From assembly GCA_934101145.1 (NCBI GenBank), contig CAKOPZ010000013.1:1-37292 (forward strand): a stretch of DNA of 37,292 nucleotides. Direction: 5' to 3'. Shown here piece after piece: positions 23,625-32,317 of the stretch. The notes under the pieces are model-generated. The model saw only the letters and a program-made list of their open reading frames with translations, made no database searches and was not told the DNA's origin. Source of the stretch: an uncultured Clostridia bacterium. GTDB taxonomy: Bacteria > Bacillota > Clostridia > TANB77 > CAG-508. A program made the position numbers and the translations under genes. How positions within the stretch are numbered: position 1 is the first letter of the stretch; each line of letters begins with the position of its first letter.

Positions 23625-23756
23625 ATTGTCTTGTCCCTCCTTTTCCACTTAGTACAAGCCTGAAATCTATATCTATAATATTATAATATGACACTTTTTA
23701 TATAAAGTTCTACTTCTTATCCAATATTTGATTTTGAATTTAAACCTTATTAAAAT

Positions 23757-23785
23757 AAAAAAAAGCGACAAATTGTCGCTTTTTT
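23757..23785. terminator. Bidirectional terminator after the 97-residue membrane protein
   Basis: AAGCGACAA / TTGTCGCTT forms a continuous stem flanked by A and T runs, 5 bases beyond the stop at 23791. Confidence 0.8.
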
Positions 23786-23790
23786 GATGC

Positions 23791-24084
23791 TTAAATAATA
23801 AAAAAGAATAGAACAAGTGCGAAAATCCATACAATGATAAAGCAACAGTGTTCCCATACTGCCTTAAAGTCTTTTAAATGCATATCCAAATTTGCAACTG
23901 CAACAAGAGATCCTAGCAATAAAAAAATACTAAAAATCTGTGTAACAACATATGGTAAACCAAATTCAGCCGCCAATGCCTTTGCGTTCAATATGCATGC
24001 ACATAAAATAATCATGTAAGCCTTATTCAACCGCATAAGTTTGTCTCTTACTACTTCTTCACTATAATTTGCATCTTTTTTCAT
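23791..24084 (-). CDS. Small membrane protein of unknown function
   Basis: The protein has 97 residues from ATG 24084, which has GGGGGTAAG 7 bases upstream; the longer 113-residue reading has no RBS. A short charged N-terminus (MKKDANYSEEVVRDKLMRLN) is followed by three hydrophobic stretches (AYMIILCACILNA, VVTQIFSIFLLLGSLVAVA, CCFIIVWIFALVLFFFII). It is probably an integral membrane protein with the N-terminus inside. No catalytic motif or known family is recognised. It sits alone, ending in a strong terminator. Confidence 0.65.
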   Translation of the reverse strand: MKKDANYSEEVVRDKLMRLNKAYMIILCACILNAKALAAEFGLPYVVTQIFSIFLLLGSLVAVANLDMHLKDFKAVWEHCCFIIVWIFALVLFFFII

Positions 24085-24261
24085 GTGTCTTACCCCCAAA
24101 TTTTTGTAAAGTAATTTAATAAAATAGTACATTTATTATATTTCGCTGCACTAACGAATTATAAATATATTATATCTCGATTTACATAATTTTTCAAGTT
24201 TTTTATTATATTACATAGGATGTAGTAAATTAAACATCCTTAATTCAAATTATATTAAAAT

Positions 24262-24297
24262 AAAAAAAGTATCTATATTTTTATAGATACTTTTTTT
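24262..24297. terminator. Terminator of the tRNA cluster
   Basis: AAAGTATCTATA / TATAGATACTTT is a perfect stem with flanking A7 and T7 runs, directly after the CCA end of tRNA-Phe on the minus strand. Confidence 0.85.
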
Positions 24298-24372
24298 GGT
24301 GCCTCGAACGGGAATCGAACCAGTGACACAGGGATTTTCAGTCCCTTGCTCTACCAACTGAGCTATCGAGGC
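24297..24372 (-). tRNA. tRNA-Phe(GAA)
   Basis: The gene is 76 nt including an encoded CCA. The acceptor stem is GCCTCGA / TCGAGGC with discriminator A. The D arm holds AGCTCAGTTGGTAGAGC, the anticodon loop has GAA flanked by a GGGA/TCCC stem, and the T arm has GGTTCGATTCC. It is the last gene of a three-tRNA unit transcribed Val-Asp-Phe. Confidence 0.97.
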
Positions 24373-24394
24373 AAAAATATTTAATTAAAAAAAA

Positions 24395-24471
24395 TGGCGA
24401 CCTGGAACGGGCTCGAACCGTCGACCTCTAGCGTGACAGGCTAGCGTTCTAACCAACTGAACTACCAGGCC
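24395..24471 (-). tRNA. tRNA-Asp(GTC)
   Basis: The gene is 77 nt with encoded CCA and discriminator G. The acceptor stem is GGCCTGG / CCAGGTC with one wobble. The anticodon arm CTAGC-CTGTCAC-GCTAG gives anticodon GTC. The T loop TTCGAGC is normal. Confidence 0.97.
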
Positions 24472-24511
24472 GTATAAATAAATAGGCTGTTTATATTCAT
24501 AAAAAAAGAAA

Positions 24512-24587
24512 TGGTGGGCGCAATAGGGCTCGAACCTATGACCTCCTGCTTGTAAGGCAGATGCTCTCCCAGCTGAGCTATGCGCCC
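24512..24587 (-). tRNA. tRNA-Val(TAC)
   Basis: The gene is 76 nt with encoded CCA and discriminator A. The acceptor stem GGGCGCA / TGCGCCC is perfect. The anticodon loop TTACAAG gives TAC, reading GTN codons. It is the first gene of the tRNA unit, 19 bases after the promoter's -10 element. Confidence 0.97.
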
Positions 24588-24605
24588 ATTTCCTTCGACT
24601 CGTTT

Positions 24606-24634
24606 AGTATACTAAATTTTAGATAAAATGTCAA
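24606..24634 (-). promoter_or_regulatory. Promoter of the Val-Asp-Phe tRNA cluster
   Basis: On the minus strand TTGACA (24629-24634) and TATACT (24606-24611) are 17 bases apart. Confidence 0.8.
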
Positions 24635-24787
24635 TACTTATTTTAAACTTTTTTATATTTTTTTTACTTTTTTTATTCATTTTCTTGAAAGCATTGAAAT
24701 CAGTATACTTTAGTGTTCAAATATTTTCTAAAATAAATCAATTTTCTTATTTTAATTCGTTGTTATTGGATAATAATTTTTAAAAGC

Positions 24788-24853
24788 ATAATCGATATAA
24801 TATTCAAGAAAATGCTTGAGTGACAAGTTTATAAGAAATATTATATCAATTAC
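24788..24853. repeat. Inverted repeat after the CtpA-type gene
   Basis: TAATCGATATAATATT (24788-24803) pairs with AATATTATATCAATTA (24838-24853) with a single non-Watson-Crick position. The 34-base loop contains a further small CAAG/CTTG stem. It may mark the 3' end of the ctpA transcript. No coding potential is seen. Confidence 0.5.
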
Positions 24854-24867
24854 GCCATATATAAATT

Positions 24868-26067
24868 TTATTTCAACAATTCAATTGCCTTTTGCAACTG
24901 TGTATCATTTTTATCTGTAAGCTCCTTTATTCCTGAAGGTAATTTAACTTCATAATCTGGAGCTATTCCTACTTTATTAATTTTATTATGTGATGGTGTA
25001 TAATATTCTTCTGTTGTCATCTTTAAACCACTTCCATCAGATAATTGCATTAATGTTTGAATAACACCTTTTCCATATGTTTTTGTTCCAACAAGTGTAG
25101 CTTTTTTGTTATCCTTTAATGCTCCTGCTAAAATTTCTGAAGCACTTGCAGAATATCCATTTGTAAGAACAACAATTGGTATATCTACTATAGGTGTTTG
25201 TTTTGATTTTGTAACTTCTTCTTTATTAGATTTATCAACAGTAATAAGTAGTGTAGAATCTTTGTCACATATCATATTTAATATGCTTAATGCTTCATCT
25301 ACAACTCCTCCACCATTTCCTCTTAAATCTATAATCAATGATTTTATATTTTTTTTCTTTAATTCCTCATATCTTTTTTTAAATTCAGCAGCTGTTCCAC
25401 CTTCAAAATCTTCAATTTGTATGTAGCCTATACTATTTTCTTTTATCTCTGCTTTTGTATGATTTACAACAATTCTTTTTCTTTCAACTTCTACTTCAAA
25501 AGTTTTTTCTTCTCTTTTTATTGTTAATTTAACTTTTGTTCCTTCTTCACCTTTTATTTTACTTGACATATTAGAAACATTTTCTGTTGTAACTTCTTCC
25601 CCATTTACTGCTACAATCATATCGTCTGTTTTGATCCCTGCCTCTTCTGCTGGTGATCCTTCCATAGGTTCTGTAACAGTAATGGTACCTTCTGAGTTAT
25701 TTATTGTCATATATATGCCTATTCCAACATAATTTCCATTTGTTTCATCCATTTCAGCTGACATTTCTTCTTTTGTATAATACTGAGCATATTCATCTCC
25801 AAGTCCGGCTACATATCCTTTTATAGCTCCCTCTAACATTTTTTTGTCATCTATTTCGCCAATATATTTTTTTTCAAGTGTTGCTCTAATTTTTGATAGA
25901 GTAAGTTCTAATCCCGTATTATCTCCTGATGATACAATACTTGATATATTCATAGTTCCTGTTAACTTTTTGTATACCAAAATTGTTGTTAAAAGTCCTG
26001 TTATTAATGCTGTTATTATTATAACCATCAATAACCTATAAATTTTTTGTCCTTTACCTTCGTTCAT
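24868..26067 (-). CDS. CtpA/CtpB-type carboxyl-terminal processing protease (S41, PDZ)
   Basis: The protein has 399 residues. An N-terminal membrane anchor (about 10-31) is followed by the tail-binding helical part, a PDZ domain (about 100-190, NYVGIGIYMTI and PAEEAGIKTDDMIVAVNGEEV) and the S41 protease domain. The Ser/Lys dyad is S308 (NGYSASASEILAGAL) and K333 (TYGKG), 25 residues apart as in E. coli Tsp. GYIQIEDFEGGTAAEF and LRGNGGGVVDEAL are also typical. It is the last gene after two M23 hydrolase activators and ftsEX, so it may tune those wall hydrolases by proteolysis. A sporulation signalling role like CtpB is the alternative. Confidence 0.94.
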   Translation of the reverse strand: MNEGKGQKIYRLLMVIIITALITGLLTTILVYKKLTGTMNISSIVSSGDNTGLELTLSKIRATLEKKYIGEIDDKKMLEGAIKGYVAGLGDEYAQYYTKEEMSAEMDETNGNYVGIGIYMTINNSEGTITVTEPMEGSPAEEAGIKTDDMIVAVNGEEVTTENVSNMSSKIKGEEGTKVKLTIKREEKTFEVEVERKRIVVNHTKAEIKENSIGYIQIEDFEGGTAAEFKKRYEELKKKNIKSLIIDLRGNGGGVVDEALSILNMICDKDSTLLITVDKSNKEEVTKSKQTPIVDIPIVVLTNGYSASASEILAGALKDNKKATLVGTKTYGKGVIQTLMQLSDGSGLKMTTEEYYTPSHNKINKVGIAPDYEVKLPSGIKELTDKNDTQLQKAIELLK

Positions 26068-26120
26068 TTTTCTTTCCTTTTTATAAAATATTTAGGTTTT
26101 TAGATAAGCCTATAAACTAC

Positions 26121-26161
26121 AATATATACTAGAAAATCATAACGATTTTCTAGTATATATT
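26121..26161. terminator. 18-bp perfect hairpin between M23 gene 1 and the protease gene
   Basis: The arms AATATATACTAGAAAATC and its exact complement enclose the 5-base loop ATAAC. There is no T run, so it may stabilise or process the mRNA rather than terminate it. The TATACTAG edge also appears in the terminal hairpin of the dispersed repeat at 5669-5705. Confidence 0.5.
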
Positions 26162-26173
26162 ATTTAGCAAATG

Positions 26174-27349
26174 CTATTTTCCAGGCGCATTTACATAATT
26201 TAAAGGTTGTACTGATGTACCATTTACTCTAACTTCAAAGTGTAAATGAGGTCCTGTTGAATTTCCTGTTGAACCTACTTCCATTATTAAATCACCTTTT
26301 TTAACTTCTTTATGTAGTTCAGTAAGTACTTTTTGTCCATGTCCATATAATGTTACTATTCCATTTCCATGGTTTATCATTACACAGTTTCCATATCCTC
26401 CTAGCCATCCTGCATATGTAACAATTCCATCTTCTGCTGCAACAACTGGTGAGCCATATGTTGCATTTCCAATATCAATACCTGTATGTTGTTTTACTAT
26501 ACCTTGAATTGGATGTTCTCTTGTTCCAAACGAAGATGTTATAATTGTCCCAGATACAGCAACAGGCCATAACATTGTACCTCCTGTATATTGTATGTCC
26601 TTGCCTATTGTATTATTCGTTGCTTGTGCTATAGCAGCCTCTATTTGTGCTTGTTCTACTTTATATGCACTGATTTCTTGTTGTAGTTTTTTTTCTTGTG
26701 TGCTTAGTTTATTTGCTTCTTCTTGTTGCATAGTAATTGTGTTTTGCAAAATTACTGTAGTTTGCTCTCTTTTTGCCTTCAAAAGCTTTACTTCTGTTTC
26801 TTCTTTTTCAAGCTTAGTCTTTCTTATTTCAAGGTCATCTTTCTTCTCTCCAACCTCTTTTACAAGTTCATTATCATATTGCACTACTTCTGAAATTAAG
26901 TAATATCCTGATATGAATTCAACAATATTTCTTGAAGATAATAATACATCTAAATATGTAGTTTCTCCTGACTCATACATAGCAACTAATCTTTCTCTTA
27001 GTTGTTCTTCTTTGTTATTATAATCAGCTTCTATAACACTGTATTCCGCTCTTGCAGTATCAATTGATTTTTGTAAAGTGTCTAATCTACTACCTAAATC
27101 ATTCATCTGACTCTTATACTCTGCTACCTTATCTTCAAGTTCTTGTACCTTAAGCATAGTACTAGAAAGTTCGCTTTGAACATATGTAAGTTTTGAATTT
27201 GCTGTTTCAATTTTATTATTTACTTCTTTTTGTTGTTCTTCTAATGTTTGATTTGTCACTGTATTTGTGCTATCTTCAGCAAATACAAAACTACAAATAT
27301 TTAATAATATAATTATAATCATGAATATTGAAATAATTTTACGTTTCAT
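26174..27349 (-). CDS. Murein hydrolase activator / M23 peptidase with coiled coil (copy 1)
   Basis: The protein has 391 residues: signal peptide (1-24, ending FVFAED), a long coiled coil (about 35-240) and a C-terminal LytM/M23 domain. Zinc-site residues are visible: H288 and D292 (KQHTGIDIG), H337 in LYGHG and H370 in GPHLHFEV, so this copy looks catalytically intact. The coiled coil holds the conserved TTYLDVLLSSRNIVEFISGY (131-150). The layout matches EnvC/PcsB-type partners through which FtsEX controls septal peptidoglycan hydrolysis. It follows a paralogue and ftsEX, supporting that role. Confidence 0.92.
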   Translation of the reverse strand: MKRKIISIFMIIIILLNICSFVFAEDSTNTVTNQTLEEQQKEVNNKIETANSKLTYVQSELSSTMLKVQELEDKVAEYKSQMNDLGSRLDTLQKSIDTARAEYSVIEADYNNKEEQLRERLVAMYESGETTYLDVLLSSRNIVEFISGYYLISEVVQYDNELVKEVGEKKDDLEIRKTKLEKEETEVKLLKAKREQTTVILQNTITMQQEEANKLSTQEKKLQQEISAYKVEQAQIEAAIAQATNNTIGKDIQYTGGTMLWPVAVSGTIITSSFGTREHPIQGIVKQHTGIDIGNATYGSPVVAAEDGIVTYAGWLGGYGNCVMINHGNGIVTLYGHGQKVLTELHKEVKKGDLIMEVGSTGNSTGPHLHFEVRVNGTSVQPLNYVNAPGK

Positions 27350-27385
27350 ATCTGCCTCCTTTTAAAATTTATAGCTACAAATTTT

Positions 27386-27420
27386 CTTTGACTATGCATA
27401 AATTTCATACATAGTCAAAG
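27386..27420. terminator. Hairpin between the two M23 genes
   Basis: CTTTGACTATG / CATAGTCAAAG is an 11-bp perfect stem with a 13-base AT loop. A U tract is lacking, so partial termination or 3' end protection is likely. Confidence 0.45.
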
Positions 27421-27439
27421 TATTATTTATCAATTTATT

Positions 27440-28618
27440 TTACCAGAATTTCAATTGAGAATAAACACTATCAGATATGTAATTTAGTGGATTTACTCTC
27501 GAATAGAAAGAACTACTTGTCCTAACTTCAAAGTGTAAGTGTGGTCCTGATGAAATTCCTGTACTTCCTGAAACAGCTATTGCCTGTCCTCTTGATACAG
27601 TTTGTCCTGCTGATACTTTATATGATGATAAGTGTCCATAACATGTGTATAAATTATTCGAATGTTTTATCATAATAAAGTTTCCATATCCTGATTGCCA
27701 GCTTGCAAGTACAACATATCCATCAGCTGGTGCATATACTGTTTGATATCTTATTCCTATATCTAAAGCTTTATGGTTTGTAGATGCTCCTGCTGTTGGT
27801 TGATCTCTTCTTCCATATCCTGATGTAATAAGATTCCACCATTGTGAAGATGTTGATACAGGCCAACTAAGTGTTCCTGAAAAGCTTCCTTGATATCCTT
27901 GTGATTTCTTTACAGCAGCATCAATTTCCTTTTGAGCTTTTTTAATATCTGCATTAAATTGCTCTATTTGTTTTTGCAATTCTTGTTCTTTACTTGACAA
28001 AGTATTGACCTTTGTTTGTCTTGCACTTTTCTTGCTATCAAGTTCTTTCTTTTTTGCCTCTACCGAAGCTTTAGATGTATCAATATCTTTCTTTTCATTT
28101 TCAAGTTCTTGTTTTGTTTCTTCAATCTTTTTTTGTTGAGCTTCAATAGATGCCATCATTGCATTATCAGCTTCTGCAATTTCTGATATCATATAGTAAT
28201 TTGATATAAAGTTTACTACATTATCTGAAGAAAGAAGTACATCTAAGTATGTAGTTTGCCCTGCTTCATAAACAGCTACCATTCTCTCTACAAAAGCTTC
28301 TTCTTTTTCTTTATATTCCTTCTCTAATTTTTTTATTTCGACCTCTTTTGATGCAATTGATTTTTGCAAATTACTTATTTTTGTATTAAGTTCTGAAATT
28401 TGATCTTCATATTTGTCAATTTCATCATCTAAGTCTGCAATTTCATCAAGTACTGCTTGTTTTTCCTTTGTAACTGCTGCTTTTTCATCCTTTGCATCAC
28501 TAAGTTGGCTTTGTAACTCTTGTTTTCTCTGTGTTGCGGATTTTGCATATACTGCTGGCACTATTGTAATCATCAGCAATATTCCTATTAAAAATATGGA
28601 CACAATTTTTCTTTTCAT
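27440..28618 (-). CDS. Murein hydrolase activator / M23 peptidase with coiled coil (copy 2)
   Basis: The protein has 392 residues from ATG 28618, which has AAAGGAG 6 bases upstream; an ATG seven codons earlier lies before the RBS. Signal peptide, long coiled coil, then an M23 domain with H282 and D286 (NHKALDIG), H329 (CYGHL) and H362 (GPHLHFEV). It shares TTYLDVLLSSDNVVNFISNY and overall length with copy 1, so the two arose by tandem duplication. The domain differs around the first metal site (GRRDQPTAGAST against GTREHPIQGIVK), suggesting divergent substrates or regulation. It starts 28 bases after ftsX, making it the primary FtsX partner candidate. Confidence 0.92.
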   Translation of the reverse strand: MKRKIVSIFLIGILLMITIVPAVYAKSATQRKQELQSQLSDAKDEKAAVTKEKQAVLDEIADLDDEIDKYEDQISELNTKISNLQKSIASKEVEIKKLEKEYKEKEEAFVERMVAVYEAGQTTYLDVLLSSDNVVNFISNYYMISEIAEADNAMMASIEAQQKKIEETKQELENEKKDIDTSKASVEAKKKELDSKKSARQTKVNTLSSKEQELQKQIEQFNADIKKAQKEIDAAVKKSQGYQGSFSGTLSWPVSTSSQWWNLITSGYGRRDQPTAGASTNHKALDIGIRYQTVYAPADGYVVLASWQSGYGNFIMIKHSNNLYTCYGHLSSYKVSAGQTVSRGQAIAVSGSTGISSGPHLHFEVRTSSSFYSRVNPLNYISDSVYSQLKFW

Positions 28619-28646
28619 AAGCTTCTCCTTTGCTTTCATATGTTTT

Positions 28647-29540
28647 TTAAACTTCTAGATATTTTCTCATTGATATAGCACTACCTATTGTACCAATTCC
28701 AATACCTAGAGCCAAATATGTTATCATCAATGTATTAAATAAATCCGAAAATTGTAATAAACTAATCTGAATTGTTTCTACCATACCTGATGCTTGACCT
28801 GCAACATAGTTATATGCAACTCCAAGTAAGCATACAGATATAAGTGCTGCAACAACTCCAATTATAATACCCTCTACCATAAATGGCCATCTTATAAATC
28901 CATTTGTTGCACCTACATACTTCATTATTGAAATTTCTTTTCTTCTTGCATGTACAGTTAATTTTATTGTATTTGATATAATAAATATCGAAATAAGAAT
29001 AAGAAGTACAAGTATTACTGCTGATGCTGTTCTAACACCTTTCGCTATATTTAAAAGTTTGTTTATAGTATCATTTCTAAGTGTGATACTTTTTACATTA
29101 TCAAATGTTTTTATTTCTGCCTCAACATCATTTATTTTTGTTAAATCTGTTAAAGTAACTACATAAGATGCTTTAAATGGATTATTTTTTGCAAGTGGTT
29201 CAATCATACTTTGATTATCTTTAAACCATGATTTTACCGTATTTAATGCATCCTCTTTTGTTACATATTCTGCAGTATTTACATATTGCAGTGATTTTAT
29301 TTTATTTCCAAGTTCTGAAATTTCTTGTTCTGTTGCCTCTGGTTCTATAAATACTTGCATTGCTTGTTGCTCTTCAACTTGTTTAACAACAGCTTGAACA
29401 TTTTCTCCAAGTAAAAAGAAAATCCCAAATACAAACATTGTAGCACACATAATCATAAGTGATGCTATTGTTGATTTCTTATTTTTAAATACATTTCTTA
29501 GGCCTTCGCCAATTAAATATCCAATTACATTATATCTCAC
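28647..29540 (-). CDS. ftsX: Cell division ABC transporter permease FtsX
   Basis: The protein has 297 residues from a GTG at 29540, with AAAGGTGGG 7 bases upstream. An in-frame ATG eight codons earlier has no comparable RBS and would bury it. The N-terminus then reads MRYNVIGYLIGEGLRN, typical of FtsX. There are four membrane helices: one near residue 30, an extracellular domain with QAMQVFIEPEATEQEI, and three near 180-290. The motif KEISIMKYVGATNGFIRWPF marks the coupling segment. FtsX relays ATP hydrolysis by FtsE to the extracellular hydrolase activators coded just downstream. It overlaps ftsE by 11 bases. Confidence 0.93.
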   Translation of the reverse strand: MRYNVIGYLIGEGLRNVFKNKKSTIASLMIMCATMFVFGIFFLLGENVQAVVKQVEEQQAMQVFIEPEATEQEISELGNKIKSLQYVNTAEYVTKEDALNTVKSWFKDNQSMIEPLAKNNPFKASYVVTLTDLTKINDVEAEIKTFDNVKSITLRNDTINKLLNIAKGVRTASAVILVLLILISIFIISNTIKLTVHARRKEISIMKYVGATNGFIRWPFMVEGIIIGVVAALISVCLLGVAYNYVAGQASGMVETIQISLLQFSDLFNTLMITYLALGIGIGTIGSAISMRKYLEV

Positions 29541-30216
29541 TGTTATACCCACCTTTTTTATCATCTCTTACTATATTGCCTTTTTCAATTTGAATAACTC
29601 TTTTTTTCATTTTGTCTACTATGTCTTTTGCATGTGTTGCAACTACAACAGTTGTACCTCTTGCATTAATATCATTTAATAATGTCATTATCTCCCATGC
29701 TGTGTCTGGGTCAAGGTTTCCCGTTGGCTCGTCTGCAATTATCATAGATGGATTATTTACCAGTGCTCTTGCAAGTGCAACCCTTTGTTGCTCACCACCA
29801 GATAATTCATTTGGATAAACTTTTGCTTTATCACTTAATCCAACAAGTGATAATACCATAGGGACTTGTCTTCTTATATGTCTTGGTGTAGCTTTTACAA
29901 TATACATTGCAAATGCTACATTTTCATAAACTGTTTTATCAGGTAATAATCTAAAGTCTTGAAAAACAACTCCCATGCTTCTTCTTAAATATGGTACTCT
30001 TTTAGGTTTTAAAAAAGTAGTATCTTTACCATTTATAATAATATTTCCTGAAGTTGGTTCTTCTTCTTTTAATATAAGTTTAATAAGAGTTGATTTTCCT
30101 GAACCTGAGCTTCCAACCAAGAAAGCAAATTCACCTTTATCAATTTTAAAGTTTGCATTATGTACTGCTTCTGTTCCTGTATCATATGTCTTATTTACAT
30201 TTCTAAATTCTATCAT
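29530..30216 (-). CDS. ftsE: Cell division ATP-binding protein FtsE
   Basis: The protein has 228 residues. All ABC-ATPase motifs are seen: Walker A GSSGSGKST (35-43), Q-loop Q86 in VVFQDFRLL, signature LSGGEQQ (138-144), Walker B IIADEPTGNLD (D162, E163) and switch H195. The FtsE-specific phrase MGVVFQDFRLLPDKTVYENV is present. FtsE powers FtsX to control septal wall hydrolysis. The start at 30216 follows GGGAAATG-rich leader sequence with an AAAGGG RBS. It heads ftsE-ftsX-M23-M23-ctpA behind a promoter at 30347-30375. Confidence 0.97.
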   Translation of the reverse strand: MIEFRNVNKTYDTGTEAVHNANFKIDKGEFAFLVGSSGSGKSTLIKLILKEEEPTSGNIIINGKDTTFLKPKRVPYLRRSMGVVFQDFRLLPDKTVYENVAFAMYIVKATPRHIRRQVPMVLSLVGLSDKAKVYPNELSGGEQQRVALARALVNNPSMIIADEPTGNLDPDTAWEIMTLLNDINARGTTVVVATHAKDIVDKMKKRVIQIEKGNIVRDDKKGGYNSEI

Positions 30217-30346
30217 TTTATCATTTCCCTTTCCCTTTGATGTTTATCTTTCTAAAACAAGCATCAAATAAGCTTCAATTCCGCTCTATAAGTTAATTAT
30301 ATTTATATTGTCACATTCAATTATTCGTCTAAAATAATACACTCTA

Positions 30347-30375
30347 ATCATAACAATAAAACATATTAAATGCAA
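30347..30375 (-). promoter_or_regulatory. Promoter of the ftsEX cluster
   Basis: On the minus strand TTGCAT (30370-30375) and TATGAT (30347-30352) are 17 bases apart, giving a leader of about 125 bases. That leader contains a TTTGATG/CATCAAA inverted repeat near the ftsE start (30236-30268). Confidence 0.6.
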
Positions 30376-30452
30376 TACTTTTTTACAGAAAAAACGATAT
30401 AAATTTTATGTTTTTTCTACTTTTTCAAGCTTATTCTTTCTTTTTTTCATTT

Positions 30453-31397
30453 TTAGTACACGTTGCCACTTTTTGTAAATTCTTTTACTATCGCATCTGC
30501 ATCAATTTCAAAAAATTTCATCAGCTCTGTTGCTTTTCCAGAGCAACCAAATGTATCTTTTATTCCAAGCCTTGTAACCATTTTAGGATAATTAGTACTA
30601 AGAACCTCACAAACAGTTGAGCCAAGTCCACCAATTATATTATGGTCTTCAACCGTAACAATCTTCTTAGTCTCTTTTGCACATTTTATAATCAATTCTT
30701 CATCAATTGGTTTTATAGTATGTATATCAACAACTCTTACATCAATTCCTTGCTCCTTAAGAATTTCTTTTGCCTTTATAGCTTCTGAAACAGTTACACC
30801 TGTTGCAAAAATTGTACCGTCTTTTCCTTCCCCTATTTGCACGCCTTTTCCAAATTCGAACTTTTGATTTTCATCATATATAACAGGAGTCGCAAGTCTG
30901 CAAAGTCTCAAATATACAGGTCCATCAATTTTAGAAATTTCTTCTACAGCCCATCTTGTTTGCGTATCATCTGAGCAACACATAACTTTCATGTTTGGAA
31001 GTGTTCTCATAAGGCTTATATCTTCTATCATTTGGTGAGTTGCTCCATCTTCTCCAACAGTAATGCCTGCATGTGTTGCACAAATTTTAACATTCATTTT
31101 AGGATATGCAATACTGTTTCTTATTTGATCATATGACCTTCCCGCTGCGAAAACTGCAAATGTACTTGCATATGCAACTTTATCAAATGTAGAAAGTCCA
31201 GCTGCAATTCCCATCATATTTTGTTCTGATATTCCGACATCAACAAATCTATTTGGAAATTTTTTTGCAAATAGGCCTGTTTTAGTTGCATTTGATAAAT
31301 CAGCATCAAGTACAACAATATTTTCATTCTTCTCTCCAAGATTAGCTAAAGCTTCTCCATAACTTTGTCTTGTAGCAATTTTTTTATTCATATTCAT
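30453..31397 (-). CDS. Transketolase, C-terminal subunit
   Basis: The protein has 314 residues: the pyrimidine-binding plus C-terminal halves of a split transketolase. The catalytic glutamate is E58 in DVGISEQNM. Further landmarks are YASTFAVFAAGRSYDQIRN, THAGITVGEDGATHQ and the C-terminal VTVEDHNIIGGLGSTVCEVL. Together with the 283-residue protein just upstream it forms the ThDP enzyme that moves two-carbon ketol units in the non-oxidative pentose phosphate pathway. Split transketolases are common in Clostridia. The start at 31397 has AGGAGG upstream, 15 bases after the N-terminal gene. Confidence 0.95.
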   Translation of the reverse strand: MNMNKKIATRQSYGEALANLGEKNENIVVLDADLSNATKTGLFAKKFPNRFVDVGISEQNMMGIAAGLSTFDKVAYASTFAVFAAGRSYDQIRNSIAYPKMNVKICATHAGITVGEDGATHQMIEDISLMRTLPNMKVMCCSDDTQTRWAVEEISKIDGPVYLRLCRLATPVIYDENQKFEFGKGVQIGEGKDGTIFATGVTVSEAIKAKEILKEQGIDVRVVDIHTIKPIDEELIIKCAKETKKIVTVEDHNIIGGLGSTVCEVLSTNYPKMVTRLGIKDTFGCSGKATELMKFFEIDADAIVKEFTKSGNVY

Positions 31398-31412
31398 AAA
31401 TTTTCCTCCTAC

Positions 31413-32264
31413 TTAAAATGTTTCCTTAAATTCATTTGCTTCATTTTTATCAAGCTCTGTAATTGCTTCATCATACTGTTCTTTTGTTGGAGCTTGTCCA
31501 TGCCATTCTGCTTTATTTTCCATAAAAGAAACTCCCTTTCCTTTTACAGTTTTTGCAATAATAATTGTAGGCTCGCCTTTTGTTTGTTTTGCTGTATCAA
31601 ATGCATCTATTAATTGACTAATATTATTACCATCAACATTTAAAACATTAAATCCAAAGCTTGCAAATTTACCTTCAATATTATCAAGACCTGCTACATC
31701 AGTTATTTTGCCATCTATTTGAAGACCATTGTTATCAAGTATTAAGCATAAATTGTCTAACTTATTTTTATATGCAGACATGCATGCTTCCCACACTTGT
31801 CCTTCTTCAATTTCTCCATCTCCCAAAATACAATACACTCTGCAACCCGCTTCATTCATTTTAGATGCAATAGCCATTCCAACTGCTGCAGATATTCCTT
31901 GTCCAAGTGAACCTGTTGTCATATCAACACCTGGAACTTTTCTCATATCAGGATGTCCTTGCAAAAAGCTACCTAATTTTCTGAAATTTTTCAATTCTTC
32001 TTTGTCAAAATATCCCTTTTGCGCAAGCACACCATATAATGCAGGTGCACAATGACCTTTGGATAAAACAAGTCTATCTCTTCCCTGGGCCTTTGGCATT
32101 TTAGGATTCACATTCATCTGATTAAAATATAATACTGTCAAAATATCTGCACATGAAAGTGATCCTCCTGGATGTCCAGATTGTGCTTCATATACCTCTT
32201 CTATAATATTTTTTCTAACCTCGTTTGATATAATCTTTAAGGCTTCTACACTTGTAATTTTCAA
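31413..32264 (-). CDS. Transketolase, N-terminal (ThDP-binding) subunit
   Basis: The protein has 283 residues from a TTG start at 32264, with AGGAGG 8 bases upstream; no ATG nearby is better placed. ThDP-binding features are GHPGGSLSCADIL (H31), LSKGHCAPALYG (H71), TGSLGQGISAAVGMA and the diphosphate/magnesium motif GDGEIEEGQVWEA (148-160) leading to LDNNGLQIDG. It supplies the cofactor-binding half for the C-terminal subunit downstream. It has its own promoter at 32318-32346, which overlaps the tail of the terminator of the UPF0182 gene. Confidence 0.95.
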   Translation of the reverse strand: MKITSVEALKIISNEVRKNIIEEVYEAQSGHPGGSLSCADILTVLYFNQMNVNPKMPKAQGRDRLVLSKGHCAPALYGVLAQKGYFDKEELKNFRKLGSFLQGHPDMRKVPGVDMTTGSLGQGISAAVGMAIASKMNEAGCRVYCILGDGEIEEGQVWEACMSAYKNKLDNLCLILDNNGLQIDGKITDVAGLDNIEGKFASFGFNVLNVDGNNISQLIDAFDTAKQTKGEPTIIIAKTVKGKGVSFMENKAEWHGQAPTKEQYDEAITELDKNEANEFKETF

Positions 32265-32317
32265 TATTTTATCCTCCTACTTAAAAAATAGTTTATTTGT
32301 TTATTTAACTGCTTCAC

